Notes under the pieces: model-generated
Databases searched by the model: none
What the model saw: the letters and a program-made list of their open reading frames with translations, nothing else
What the model was told of the DNA's origin: nothing
Program-made: the position numbers and the translations under genes
In this document: positions 6,128-11,587 of the stretch, one piece after another
Layout: every line of letters starts with the position of its first letter
How positions within the stretch are numbered: position 1 is the first letter of the stretch
NCBI GenBank assembly: GCA_947179265.1
Contig: CAMXBB010000020.1
Span: 1-11,601 of the forward strand
Reading direction: 5' to 3'
Source of the DNA: an uncultured Bacillota bacterium
Lineage (GTDB): Bacteria > Bacillota_I > Bacilli_A > RF39 > UBA660
DNA: 11,601 nt

Positions 6128-6192
6128 TTTTCAAGTTGAGATTTTTCCCAACTTGTTATATACTAGTATCAGTATTTCGCATAATACTAGCA
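6128..6192. repeat. Two small inverted repeats in the leader of the zinc-ribbon gene
   Basis: CAAGTTG (6132-6138) pairs with CAACTTG (6149-6155). CTAGTAT (6163-6169) pairs with ATACTAG (6184-6190). In the leftward mRNA both would form hairpins upstream of the AGGGAGGG ribosome binding site. The same bases carry the rightward promoter of the candidate antisense RNA. Confidence 0.55.
6136..6164 (+). promoter_or_regulatory. Rightward promoter antisense to the operon
   Basis: TTGAGA (6136-6141) and TATACT (6159-6164), each 5/6 to consensus, are separated by exactly 17 bp. The predicted start near 6171 would give a very short transcript ending at the terminator at 6196-6234. No protein gene is downstream on this strand before that terminator. 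Confidence 0.5.
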
Positions 6193-6234
6193 TTTGACTT
6201 GAGATTAGTTGCTACCTAATCTCGAGTCTTTTTT
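6171..6234 (+). ncRNA. Candidate ~64-nt antisense small RNA
   Basis: A near-consensus promoter (6136-6164) is followed about 30 bases later by a textbook intrinsic terminator (13-bp stem at 6196-6208/6216-6228, then T6). Together they delimit a predicted RNA of about 64 nt with an AGTAT...ATACT 5' hairpin and the terminator hairpin. It is antisense to the 3' end of the 88-residue gene and to the leader of the 120-residue zinc-ribbon gene. Geometry recalls countertranscript RNAs that set expression of plasmid rep genes, but no Rep protein is recognised here. Existence is predicted from sequence only. Confidence 0.4.
6196..6234 (+). terminator. Intrinsic terminator, plus-strand orientation
   Basis: The stem 6196-6208/6216-6228 has 13 bp with one T-G pair, a 7-nt loop and T6 at 6229-6234. 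The U-tract is on the plus strand only. Because the flanking genes are on the minus strand, it is oriented to end an antisense transcript. The stop codon of the 88-residue gene (CTA at 6216-6218) is in the 3' arm. Confidence 0.7.
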
Positions 6235-6482
6235 CTATTCACTTTTTTGACGTAACCATCGAAAGCCTTTTTTGAAACCTCTTGTCTATAAATGCTTTGC
6301 TTAGATTTAACTACTTCATAAACCTTATCAGCATTCCTATCAAGCTCAAGCCTGATTGTTTCAACCTCGTTATTAGCAGATATTCCATTAAAATTGAAAC
6401 CTCTACCATTAGATGAAACTATAGGTATTATGATTTTCTCCTTGTTCTTAAGAGTAAGCACTATTGTTTTAAGTGCAGGCAT
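6216..6482 (-). CDS. Hypothetical 88-residue basic protein, first gene of leftward operon
   Basis: A small basic protein, not recognised. The N-terminal half looks like beta strands (TIVLTLKNKEKIIIPIV), with an NGRGFNFNG turn and a C-terminal lysine/arginine-rich tail (KKVNRKKTRD) that could contact nucleic acid. It has no cysteines or membrane segment. The ribosome binding site AAAGGAGG 6-7 nt before ATG 6482 is one of the strongest in the window. As the first cistron after the repressor-controlled promoter it occupies the position where phages and plasmids often encode an early regulator, but no helix-turn-helix is evident. Confidence 0.8.
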   Translation of the reverse strand: MPALKTIVLTLKNKEKIIIPIVSSNGRGFNFNGISANNEVETIRLELDRNADKVYEVVKSKQSIYRQEVSKKAFDGYVKKVNRKKTRD

Positions 6483-6503
6483 TTTATACCTCCTTTCCTA
6501 TAA

Positions 6504-6532
6504 TTGACACCACACAACATTTAGTATATAAT
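6504..6532 (+). promoter_or_regulatory. Perfect-consensus rightward promoter for the repressor gene
   Basis: TTGACA at 6504-6509 and TATAAT at 6527-6532 are separated by exactly 17 bp, a full match to the vegetative consensus. The transcript would start near 6539 and reach the XRE gene at 6710 after a leader of about 170 nt. ACACCAC (6507-6513), a half-site of the operators at 6599 and 6677, overlaps the -35. Confidence 0.7.
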
Positions 6533-6598
6533 ATTATGTGAAATCACTTGTTGATATTTCAAAATTATTAAATATGTTGTGTATATTAAATATAACAT

Positions 6599-6614
6599 AC
6601 ACTACTCGTGGTGT
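6599..6614. promoter_or_regulatory. Candidate repressor operator 1
   Basis: A 16-bp ACAC-N8-GTGT dyad with right part GTGGTGT, the same pattern and length as the site at 6677-6692. It sits at the predicted transcription start of the leftward promoter (-10 at 6622-6627). A bound repressor would block the seven-gene operon. Confidence 0.5.
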
Positions 6615-6621
6615 TGTACTC

Positions 6622-6649
6622 ATTATAGCACATATTAATCACGTGTCAA
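6622..6649 (-). promoter_or_regulatory. Leftward promoter of the seven-gene operon
   Basis: On the minus strand, TTGACA (6649-6644) and TATAAT (6627-6622), both perfect hexamers, are 16 bp apart. The transcript would begin near 6615 and read into the 88-residue gene after about 130 nt of leader. It faces the rightward promoter at 6504-6532, so the two transcripts overlap. Confidence 0.7.
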
Positions 6650-6676
6650 TACTTATTGTGTATTTTTTTAAAAATT

Positions 6677-6692
6677 ACACCTTAAGTGGTGT
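6677..6692. promoter_or_regulatory. Candidate repressor operator 2
   Basis: An ACAC-N8-GTGT dyad, extended to TACACC-N6-GGTGTA at 6676-6693, immediately upstream of the XRE ribosome binding site (GGGAGGAG, 6694-6701). It shares the GTGGTGT arm with the site at 6599-6614. Binding here would restrict the repressor's own transcript or block translation-region access, consistent with autoregulation. Confidence 0.5.
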
Positions 6693-6709
6693 AGGGAGGA
6701 GAATAATAA

Positions 6710-7099
6710 ATGAGTGAACCTAGTCAAAAAGCAAAAGCATTTGCCGTAAGAATAAAGCAATTAAGGGAAGAAAAAAATTTATCTAGAATGGCAGTAAGTA
6801 AAGCAACAAATATTCATATAAACTCTATAACTGGCTATGAACAAGGTAGAATACCTACCTTAGAAAATTTAAAAAGGGTAAAAGATTTTTATAATGTAAG
6901 TTATGAATACTTGTTTGCAGAAACCGATATTAGATCAAATGATATGGATATTCAAGCAATGCAAAATAAAACGAAGTTATCCGAAAAATCATTAGAGATT
7001 TTAAATAAATTAGACAAAGACGATGAGTTTATATTTATTTTAGATACACTCATTCAAAGCAAGGCTATATATGATATAAAAAAAGAAGACAATCATTAA
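6710..7099 (+). CDS. XRE-family transcriptional repressor
   Basis: A 129-residue regulator with an N-terminal Cro/CI-type helix-turn-helix (about 10-65; IKQLREEKNLSRMAVSKATNIHINSITGYEQGRIPTLENLKRV and YNVSYEYLF in the usual order, read across positions 13-64). The C-terminal region of about 60 residues probably mediates dimerisation. There is no Ser/Lys LexA-type protease domain, so it is not a self-cleaving CI-type protein. GGGAGGAG lies 8 nt before the ATG. It is divergent from the seven-gene operon, with repeated ACAC-N8-GTGT sites in the shared 227-bp gap. It most likely represses the leftward promoter and tunes its own. It is followed directly by an intrinsic terminator, so it is monocistronic. 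Confidence 0.92.
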   Translation: MSEPSQKAKAFAVRIKQLREEKNLSRMAVSKATNIHINSITGYEQGRIPTLENLKRVKDFYNVSYEYLFAETDIRSNDMDIQAMQNKTKLSEKSLEILNKLDKDDEFIFILDTLIQSKAIYDIKKEDNH

Positions 7100-7114
7100 T
7101 TTGATTGTCTTTTC
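7086..7114 (+). terminator. Terminator of the XRE repressor gene
   Basis: The stem AAGACAATCA (7086-7095) with TGATTGTCTT (7102-7111) is 10 bp perfect, with a 6-nt loop. It overlaps the TAA stop and continues into a short T-rich tail. The 13-base AAGACAATCATTA (7086-7098) also occurs inverted at 7520-7532, just upstream of the ssb start. Confidence 0.7.
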
Positions 7115-7175
7115 TAATACCTACAATTAGTAATATAACATTTACTTTTTAGCTTGTTTAACAATATTTCTTTCT

Positions 7176-7505
7176 CTAATCTTCATTTCTTTTAGAACTT
7201 AGATAAGATAATTTCTCGACTACTATTTCATTATAGTACTTATTATCATCTGAATCAGATTCGCATTTTTTGCTTTGAAGTCTTCCTTTAATGCCAACTA
7301 AATCACCCTTACGAACATACTCATTAGTATGTGTAGCAAGACCATTCCATAAAACACAGTCAAAAAAATCATTTTCATAAACTCCATCAGCATTTTTAAA
7401 TGACCTTTGAACCGCTATCGTGATTTTAGTAATTTCTTTATCATCTGACTTTTCTGATTTAGGATCCTCAACTAATCGACCAATAAGGTAAATCAAATTA
7501 TTTAT
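7176..7505 (-). CDS. ssb: Single-stranded DNA-binding protein, short OB-fold form
   Basis: The OB-fold of bacterial SSB is evident: NNLIYLIGRLVEDP, the ITIAVQRSFKN strand, FFDCVLWNGLATHTNEYVRKGDLVGIKGRLQ, and EIVVEKLSYLSSK at the end of the fold. It stops there, at about 109 residues, without the glycine/glutamine-rich linker and acidic DDDIPF-like tip that recruits host partners. The frame is open upstream to TTG 7553, but that start has no ribosome binding site, and SSB normally begins at MNN[L/V]-x-LIGRL. GAGGAG at 7518-7513 lies 7 nt before ATA 7505 (4 nt before ATT 7508), so a rare AUA or AUU start is indicated. It would coat the element's single-stranded DNA during replication or transfer. 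Confidence 0.85.
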   Translation of the reverse strand: MNNLIYLIGRLVEDPKSEKSDDKEITKITIAVQRSFKNADGVYENDFFDCVLWNGLATHTNEYVRKGDLVGIKGRLQSKKCESDSDDNKYYNEIVVEKLSYLSSKRNED

Positions 7506-7559
7506 AATATCACTCCTCGTAATGATTGTCTTATGAAATGAATCATAAATCAACTTAAA

Positions 7560-7589
7560 ATAAAAAGAAGATAATCATCATTGATTATC
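7560..7589 (-). terminator. Terminator after the 7578-8003 gene
   Basis: The 8-bp stem at 7570-7577/7582-7589, with a 4-nt loop, is followed on the minus strand by TTCTTTTTA. It spans the TGA stop of the unknown gene (7580-7578), separating it from ssb. Confidence 0.6.
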
Positions 7590-8003
7590 ATCTAAATTAA
7601 ATCTTATCTGTTCTTCAACTGGTTTACTAATTATTTTCTCGAGTAGTTCCCTCTCATCCTGAGGTACTAACTTATCATTAATCATTATTTTAATAGCTCG
7701 TAGACATCTCAAATAATGATTATAATAATATCCTAATATACAGTCTAAATCACTGATACGATATGATTTACCTTTATAATTAAAAATATCACTTAATCCA
7801 TCGTTTAAATCTTTAGTATTGAACCTATTCAAGAATATATTTATTTTAAGGAATAAGTAATACAAATCGTGATGATTCTCGAGTAATTTAATAAGTAAAT
7901 CCTTATCAATATCGTTTTGTTGCTTATAGATTTCTTCGTACTTAATATAATCTTCATCATTAAGTAGGTTGTTCATTAACTTAGTTATTGGACTTGTTGT
8001 CAA
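7578..8003 (-). CDS. Hypothetical helical protein
   Basis: About 141 residues, not recognised. Leu/Ile/Asp/Asn-rich and mostly helical, with an HHDLYYLFLKINIFLNRF stretch, a GLSDIFNYKGKSYRISDLDC segment and an aromatic patch GYYYNHYLRC. It has no signal peptide; the hydrophobic stretches are amphipathic rather than membrane-spanning. The frame extends to GTG 8015, but that codon overlaps the AAAGGAG ribosome binding site (8021-8015). TTG 8003, 11 nt downstream, is therefore a better start. A downstream ATG at 7976 lacks a ribosome binding site. It sits between the zinc-ribbon operon terminator and ssb, so it is likely a separate transcription unit. Confidence 0.7.
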   Translation of the reverse strand: MTTSPITKLMNNLLNDEDYIKYEEIYKQQNDIDKDLLIKLLENHHDLYYLFLKINIFLNRFNTKDLNDGLSDIFNYKGKSYRISDLDCILGYYYNHYLRCLRAIKIMINDKLVPQDERELLEKIISKPVEEQIRFNLDDNQ

Positions 8004-8042
8004 TTTATTCAGCACTCCTTTAGAGTACTTTCGAATAATTTA

Positions 8043-8074
8043 TAAAAAAAGACAACCGTTTTTAAACGATTATC
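8043..8074 (-). terminator. Terminator of the zinc-ribbon operon
   Basis: Arms 8051-8060 and 8065-8074 pair over 10 bp with two G-U pairs and a 4-nt loop. They are followed on the minus strand by T7 (8050-8044). It is 25 bases past the stop of the 559-residue gene. Confidence 0.7.
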
Positions 8075-8099
8075 TTCATAATGTATTTAGCATACCGTG

Positions 8100-9779
8100 C
8101 TATTTTTTGCACTCAATAGGAATTTCCTGAGACATTCCATATTTATTTTTAATTGTTAAGGTTCCCTTTTTATTATACTGCATAGTAAATGAAGAACACT
8201 TAAAAGTCTTTCCTGTATCAAAAGTGCAAGTTAAATTATCAATATTATTATAACTATTGCCACCATTAGACAAATTTTTTAATTTCATTGTACAAGCCCC
8301 CGCAGGAGAAATATCATAAATCCAAACCTCATAATTTGGTGACTCCGGATTAAAATTAATACACTTATTAATTGTTCTAGTATTATTATATTGATCTATT
8401 AACTCAATATCGACACAATTGCTTCCAATGTTCTCGTATTCAAGTTCTATATAATCACTCAAATCATATTCCCGATTACCAATTTTTACTTTTAAAGTTA
8501 AATAATTAAAGCCAGGAGCATTTATTTCTGCTTTATAAGTATCCCCACTATAATGTTTTAACTTAACAGTAGCCTTATCTAATTTCTCCTTTGATTTTTT
8601 AGCCAGCTCTTCCATAGATGGTTTCGTTGTAGTAGTTTCAGTTTTATTATAATCATCATCACTATTATTGTTATCGTTTACATTGTCATTATTGTTATTA
8701 TTGTTATGACTATTGTTATTATTATCATCATTATTAATATAATTGTTATCACTATTATTTATATCATTATTTGTTTTGTCTTCGTTATCTTTATTTGCTG
8801 TAAATTCCAAAAAGGAAGGACTTCCAGTATAATCGAAATCGCCATTAGTTATTTTTAATTTTTCATATTTCTCATCAAATTCAACTATTATATAACTAGA
8901 CGATAGTTTAAGATTTCCCATATTAACTGTCTTTCCTCCAGATGTTGCTGTTCTAGAGATAATTGTATTATCAAATATCTTAAGTTCCCTTCGAGATATT
9001 TTTTCGTAAGTACAAGAATTACTAATATAGTTAACTGTATAACGCATTACACCAGATGGATTCTCACTATAACCAAAACTGCCAAAGTTCGTCTCACATA
9101 TGCCATTTTCTAAAAATCTTATAGTAGCAGTTTTTCCGTTTTTGTCTCTGTACAACGTGTGATAACGATATTGATATTCTTCTTTTTCTTCAACATTAGC
9201 AACTCCATCATTAGAAGTTTCCTTATTCTCATATTCTTTTCTAGTATAGATAGTGCCCGTTGCTGTTATTAATTTGGTAATATCATCGTTATATGTCCAC
9301 TCCACTGTAATAGTTTCATTGTTCCCAACAATGGCTTTTACTTTGATAGTTTTTTCATCAATTTCATAATTGCATTCTGATGAATCTTCCCATCCATCTA
9401 CTCTTTTACCATCTACTCTCGGTCTAACCACGCATAGCCCATAATCTTCTAGTTCTAATATTGAACCATTTTCCTGACTTATCCACGTTCCTAGCAGTCT
9501 ATCCACCACACTTTTTTCATCAGTGTTTATGTTTACAACATATGAAATTATTAATGCTAAAATTATTCCAGCAATAACTATCATTGTACCTATTTTATGA
9601 GATTTTACACCATTTAACAAGTTCTTGGCATTGTTTTTCTGCCTTTCCCTATCTATCTCTTCTAAATTTTTTTTACTAGAATTTGTTTTTTTTATCTCGA
9701 TATTTGCTCCACATTTAACACACTGTTTAGCCTTATCTGATATTTCTTTTCCACACTTTTTACACTTAATAAGTGCCAT
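8100..9779 (-). CDS. Zinc-ribbon membrane protein with exported lipocalin-like and C-terminal domains
   Basis: 559 residues, modular. An N-terminal zinc ribbon (C6xxC9, C20xxC23) is followed by a charged segment (30-62) and one membrane segment (about 63-84). A region of about 90-190 opening with LLGTWISQENGSILELEDYGLC resembles lipocalin-like (LGTW...L.F...G) domains of Bacillota surface proteins. A second beta-rich domain (about 205-325) follows, then an Asn/Asp linker (about 335-385), TETTTTKPS, a short helix, and a beta/Ig-like C-terminal domain. Basic residues before the membrane segment predict ribbon inside, remainder outside. The exterior part carries about ten cysteines, which would suit disulfides. 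GGGAGTGG precedes the ATG. It is the last gene of a three-gene operon sharing the same ribbon. No enzymatic motif is seen; a surface-binding or sensing role is inference. Confidence 0.85.
   Translation of the reverse strand: MALIKCKKCGKEISDKAKQCVKCGANIEIKKTNSSKKNLEEIDRERQKNNAKNLLNGVKSHKIGTMIVIAGIILALIISYVVNINTDEKSVVDRLLGTWISQENGSILELEDYGLCVVRPRVDGKRVDGWEDSSECNYEIDEKTIKVKAIVGNNETITVEWTYNDDITKLITATGTIYTRKEYENKETSNDGVANVEEKEEYQYRYHTLYRDKNGKTATIRFLENGICETNFGSFGYSENPSGVMRYTVNYISNSCTYEKISRRELKIFDNTIISRTATSGGKTVNMGNLKLSSSYIIVEFDEKYEKLKITNGDFDYTGSPSFLEFTANKDNEDKTNNDINNSDNNYINNDDNNNNSHNNNNNNDNVNDNNNSDDDYNKTETTTTKPSMEELAKKSKEKLDKATVKLKHYSGDTYKAEINAPGFNYLTLKVKIGNREYDLSDYIELEYENIGSNCVDIELIDQYNNTRTINKCINFNPESPNYEVWIYDISPAGACTMKLKNLSNGGNSYNNIDNLTCTFDTGKTFKCSSFTMQYNKKGTLTIKNKYGMSQEIPIECKK
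8645..8777 (-). repeat. Low-complexity Asn/Asp-coding tract
   Basis: About 130 bp of imperfect AAT/AAC/GAT triplets encode the Asn/Asp-rich linker of the 559-residue protein. Because the repeat unit is a codon, expansion or contraction would change linker length without breaking the frame. Confidence 0.8.
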
Positions 9780-9821
9780 ATAACACCACTCCCTACAAAT
9801 AACTGATAAATTAATTCTGTT

Positions 9822-10472
9822 CTATTGTTTTTTCCACGTCGATAAAGAGCCTATCCCAAACCCACCGTTTCCAAAACCTCTACATTTCATAGAACCACCA
9901 TTTTCTCTATCAATATCACAAGTAAACCAATATTGATCATAGTTATCCTTAATCTGTATTTTGGTATCAGACAACCAGTCAGGGTATAATTTCTCAGTCC
10001 TTTCATGACTATTAAGAGCTTTATCTAATTCAAGATAATTATAAACCACTGAATCTGAATAAAGACAAAGTTCAAAATCGCTCAAACCACCATTTTTATT
10101 AAGAGCACGATAACACCCCTTTGACATACCATTATCAGAACCATTTCCACCGCTAGCAAAGCCGCCACTAGTAATCCAACTTACAATAAAAAACATTATT
10201 ACAAACATTACTATAGATCCTATAAATATACCACTACCACCAGTATTAGGAGAAATATTACTACCATTACCATTATTAACAACGTTTTCTAATATTTGCA
10301 CTTCTACCTTTTCTTCATAACCACAATTCATACATTTATTACCTTTAATTTCTTTTCCACACTCAGGACATATAGAAACGCTACCTTTTTCTATTAATTC
10401 TCCGCATTTTACACATTCAATCGATTTATCACTAATCTCAGTTCCACATTTCTTACACTTAATCATAGCCAT
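9822..10472 (-). CDS. Double zinc-ribbon membrane protein
   Basis: 216 residues. It has two N-terminal zinc ribbons: C6xxC9/C20xxC23, nearly identical to the ribbons of both neighbours, and C35PEC38/C47MNC50 ending GYE. A Gly/Asn-rich linker follows, then one membrane segment (about 82-101) and an exterior domain of about 110 residues with four cysteines (KGCYRAL, ELCLYS, FTCDI, MKCRG), probably two disulfides. A GNGGFGIG tail is near the end. The exterior domain is not recognised. The ribosome binding site (AAGAAGATG) is weaker than its neighbours'. It lies 21 bases after the upstream gene and 42 bases before the next, consistent with one transcript. Confidence 0.85.
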   Translation of the reverse strand: MAMIKCKKCGTEISDKSIECVKCGELIEKGSVSICPECGKEIKGNKCMNCGYEEKVEVQILENVVNNGNGSNISPNTGGSGIFIGSIVMFVIMFFIVSWITSGGFASGGNGSDNGMSKGCYRALNKNGGLSDFELCLYSDSVVYNYLELDKALNSHERTEKLYPDWLSDTKIQIKDNYDQYWFTCDIDRENGGSMKCRGFGNGGFGIGSLSTWKKQ

Positions 10473-10493
10473 AATTTACATCTTCTTTCTTAT

Positions 10494-10844
10494 TTAATCT
10501 ATCTTAGAAACAACAGTTACAATACCCAAAAAACCAAGTTTTACTAAAAACTTGTTAATTTCGCCAGCTGGTACACAAACTTTTACCTTGTTTCTTCTAA
10601 TTGAAGTATTACACTGAACATAAAAAGTTGTATCCTCAACAATATTCATTTCGAATTGTTGGTTTTCCTTTAGCTTAGCAAGAACATTACCACTTTCATC
10701 AGTAATAATATACTTACCAAATACACCAATCCAAGAATTACCAGTATTAAAAATAACCTTTCCTAAAGGGCAACCACAATGAACACAAGATTCAACTGTA
10801 TCACTAATTTCTTTTCCACATTCACTACATTTGATTAACGCCAT
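10494..10844 (-). CDS. Small zinc-ribbon protein, first gene of the trio
   Basis: 116 residues. The N-terminal ribbon is C6SEC9/C20VHC23, with a further C25 (HCGCPLG). A compact beta-rich domain (about 30-100) follows, with YIITDESGNVLAKLKENQQFEMNI, resembling in outline the short ribbon-plus-beta-domain proteins common in Bacillota; its function is unknown. No clear transmembrane helix is seen; the C-terminal FLVKLGFLGIVTVV stretch is only mildly hydrophobic. AAGGAGT lies 7 nt before the ATG. It leads the leftward operon and is divergent from the XRE gene at 10961, with promoter elements just upstream. Confidence 0.85.
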   Translation of the reverse strand: MALIKCSECGKEISDTVESCVHCGCPLGKVIFNTGNSWIGVFGKYIITDESGNVLAKLKENQQFEMNIVEDTTFYVQCNTSIRRNKVKVCVPAGEINKFLVKLGFLGIVTVVSKID

Positions 10845-10867
10845 AAATACTACTCCTTACTACCCAT

Positions 10868-10896
10868 ATTATATACTAAAACATATCTTTTGTATA
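10868..10896 (-). promoter_or_regulatory. Predicted promoter of the zinc-ribbon operon
   Basis: On the minus strand a perfect -10 TATAAT (10873-10868) is preceded at 17 bp by TATACA (10896-10891), 4/6 to consensus. It is 24 bases upstream of the first zinc-ribbon ATG. The -35 abuts the dyad at 10897-10909. Confidence 0.5.
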
Positions 10897-10909
10897 GTGC
10901 TGTTCGCAC
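10897..10909. promoter_or_regulatory. Dyad between divergent genes, candidate operator of the second XRE regulator
   Basis: GTGC-TGTTC-GCAC is a 4-bp-arm dyad. It is centred between the zinc-ribbon operon and the XRE gene and is adjacent to the -35 of the operon promoter. The arms are short, so support is modest. Confidence 0.35.
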
Positions 10910-10960
10910 CAATATTTATTTTTATAAAAGTGAGAAAATATTTATAAGGTGATGCGACTT

Positions 10961-11212
10961 ATGACACGACTAGAATCAAGTATGTATTATTATGACGTAT
11001 GTAGAAAAAACATACGTAAATATAGATTAGAGAAAAAATTAACACAACAACAGCTTGCTGATCTTTGTGGACTTTCAATGTATTTTATCTCTGAGGTCGA
11101 GAGCCAAACCAAAAACAAAACTTTTTCGATAGAAACAGTAGGAAGAATAGCTGATGCTTTACAAGTACCAATTTATAAACTATTTGAAGAAACAAAAAAA
11201 GAAAAGATATAG
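10961..11212 (+). CDS. Small XRE-family DNA-binding protein
   Basis: An 83-residue single-domain Cro/CI regulator. The helix-turn-helix spans about 14-70, with the common KKLTQQQLADLCGLSMYFIS recognition region and an IETVGRIADALQVPIYKLF end. It is shorter than the 129-residue repressor at 6710 and has no extra domain. An in-frame GTG lies at 10949 and an ATG at 10952, but AAGGTGA (10946-10952) lies 8 nt before ATG 10961, so this is the better start. It is divergent from the zinc-ribbon operon and most simply regulates it and itself. Its stop lies in an intrinsic terminator shared with the convergent gene. Confidence 0.9.
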   Translation: MTRLESSMYYYDVCRKNIRKYRLEKKLTQQQLADLCGLSMYFISEVESQTKNKTFSIETVGRIADALQVPIYKLFEETKKEKI

Positions 11213-11231
11213 TTGATTCTATATCTTTTTT
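11202..11231. terminator. Bidirectional terminator between convergent genes
   Basis: An 11-bp perfect stem (11202-11212 with 11219-11229) and a 6-nt loop TTGATT end in a T-run on the plus strand. The 5' A-run provides T-rich sequence on the minus strand. It contains the XRE stop codon. Confidence 0.75.
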
Positions 11232-11260
11232 ACTTGTTAAACCAGTTATACCAGTATTGA

Positions 11261-11587
11261 TTACTGATATTTGTCGATAATTAATGGCTTATCGTTTATA
11301 ATTGTTAAATTATACTTAATCTTTAGTAGTTCTTCTACATCATTTCTTACGTCTTCAAACTCTAAAACAACATTAAAATAACTTGCGATACTTCTTACAT
11401 ATTGTTCTAAAGTTTCATCTAAGATTAAACCTTTATAATAAAGACCAGCTAATCCATAAGCATAAACCTCAGGAACAACATATTTCTTTATATACATTTC
11501 AATATTATCATAATACTGGGAATATCTCTTTTCTAACAGTTTTTTATTATTCTTCATATAAAACATCAAACTGCAGCTCTGCCTCAA
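11261..11587 (-). CDS. Hypothetical protein, possibly 5'-truncated by the window edge
   Basis: Up to 108 residues, not recognised. It is mainly helical, with LLEKRYSQYYDNIEMYIKKY, then EVYAYGLAGLYYKGLILDE and an acidic middle (EFEDVRNDVEELL), ending LIIDKYQ. It has no signal peptide or metal motif. The frame stays open from TTG 11587 to the right edge of the window, so the real start may lie outside. Internal ATG 11566 or ATG 11557 are alternatives, but neither has a clear ribosome binding site. It is convergent with the XRE gene. Confidence 0.6.
   Translation of the reverse strand: MRQSCSLMFYMKNNKKLLEKRYSQYYDNIEMYIKKYVVPEVYAYGLAGLYYKGLILDETLEQYVRSIASYFNVVLEFEDVRNDVEELLKIKYNLTIINDKPLIIDKYQ

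Noticed and set aside
7086..7532. 13-bp AAGACAATCATTA inverted on both sides of ssb, suggesting a mobile cassette
   Set aside because: One copy is the stem of an intrinsic terminator. A 13-base match of AT-rich sequence in 11.6 kb can arise by chance, and no target-site duplication or transposase accompanies it.
8645..8777. CRISPR-like or other spaced repeat array
   Set aside because: The periodicity is three bases and reflects Asn/Asp codons in one frame; there are no unique spacers.
10897..10909. LexA/SOS box
   Set aside because: Only half of the CGAAC-N4-GTTCG pattern is present.
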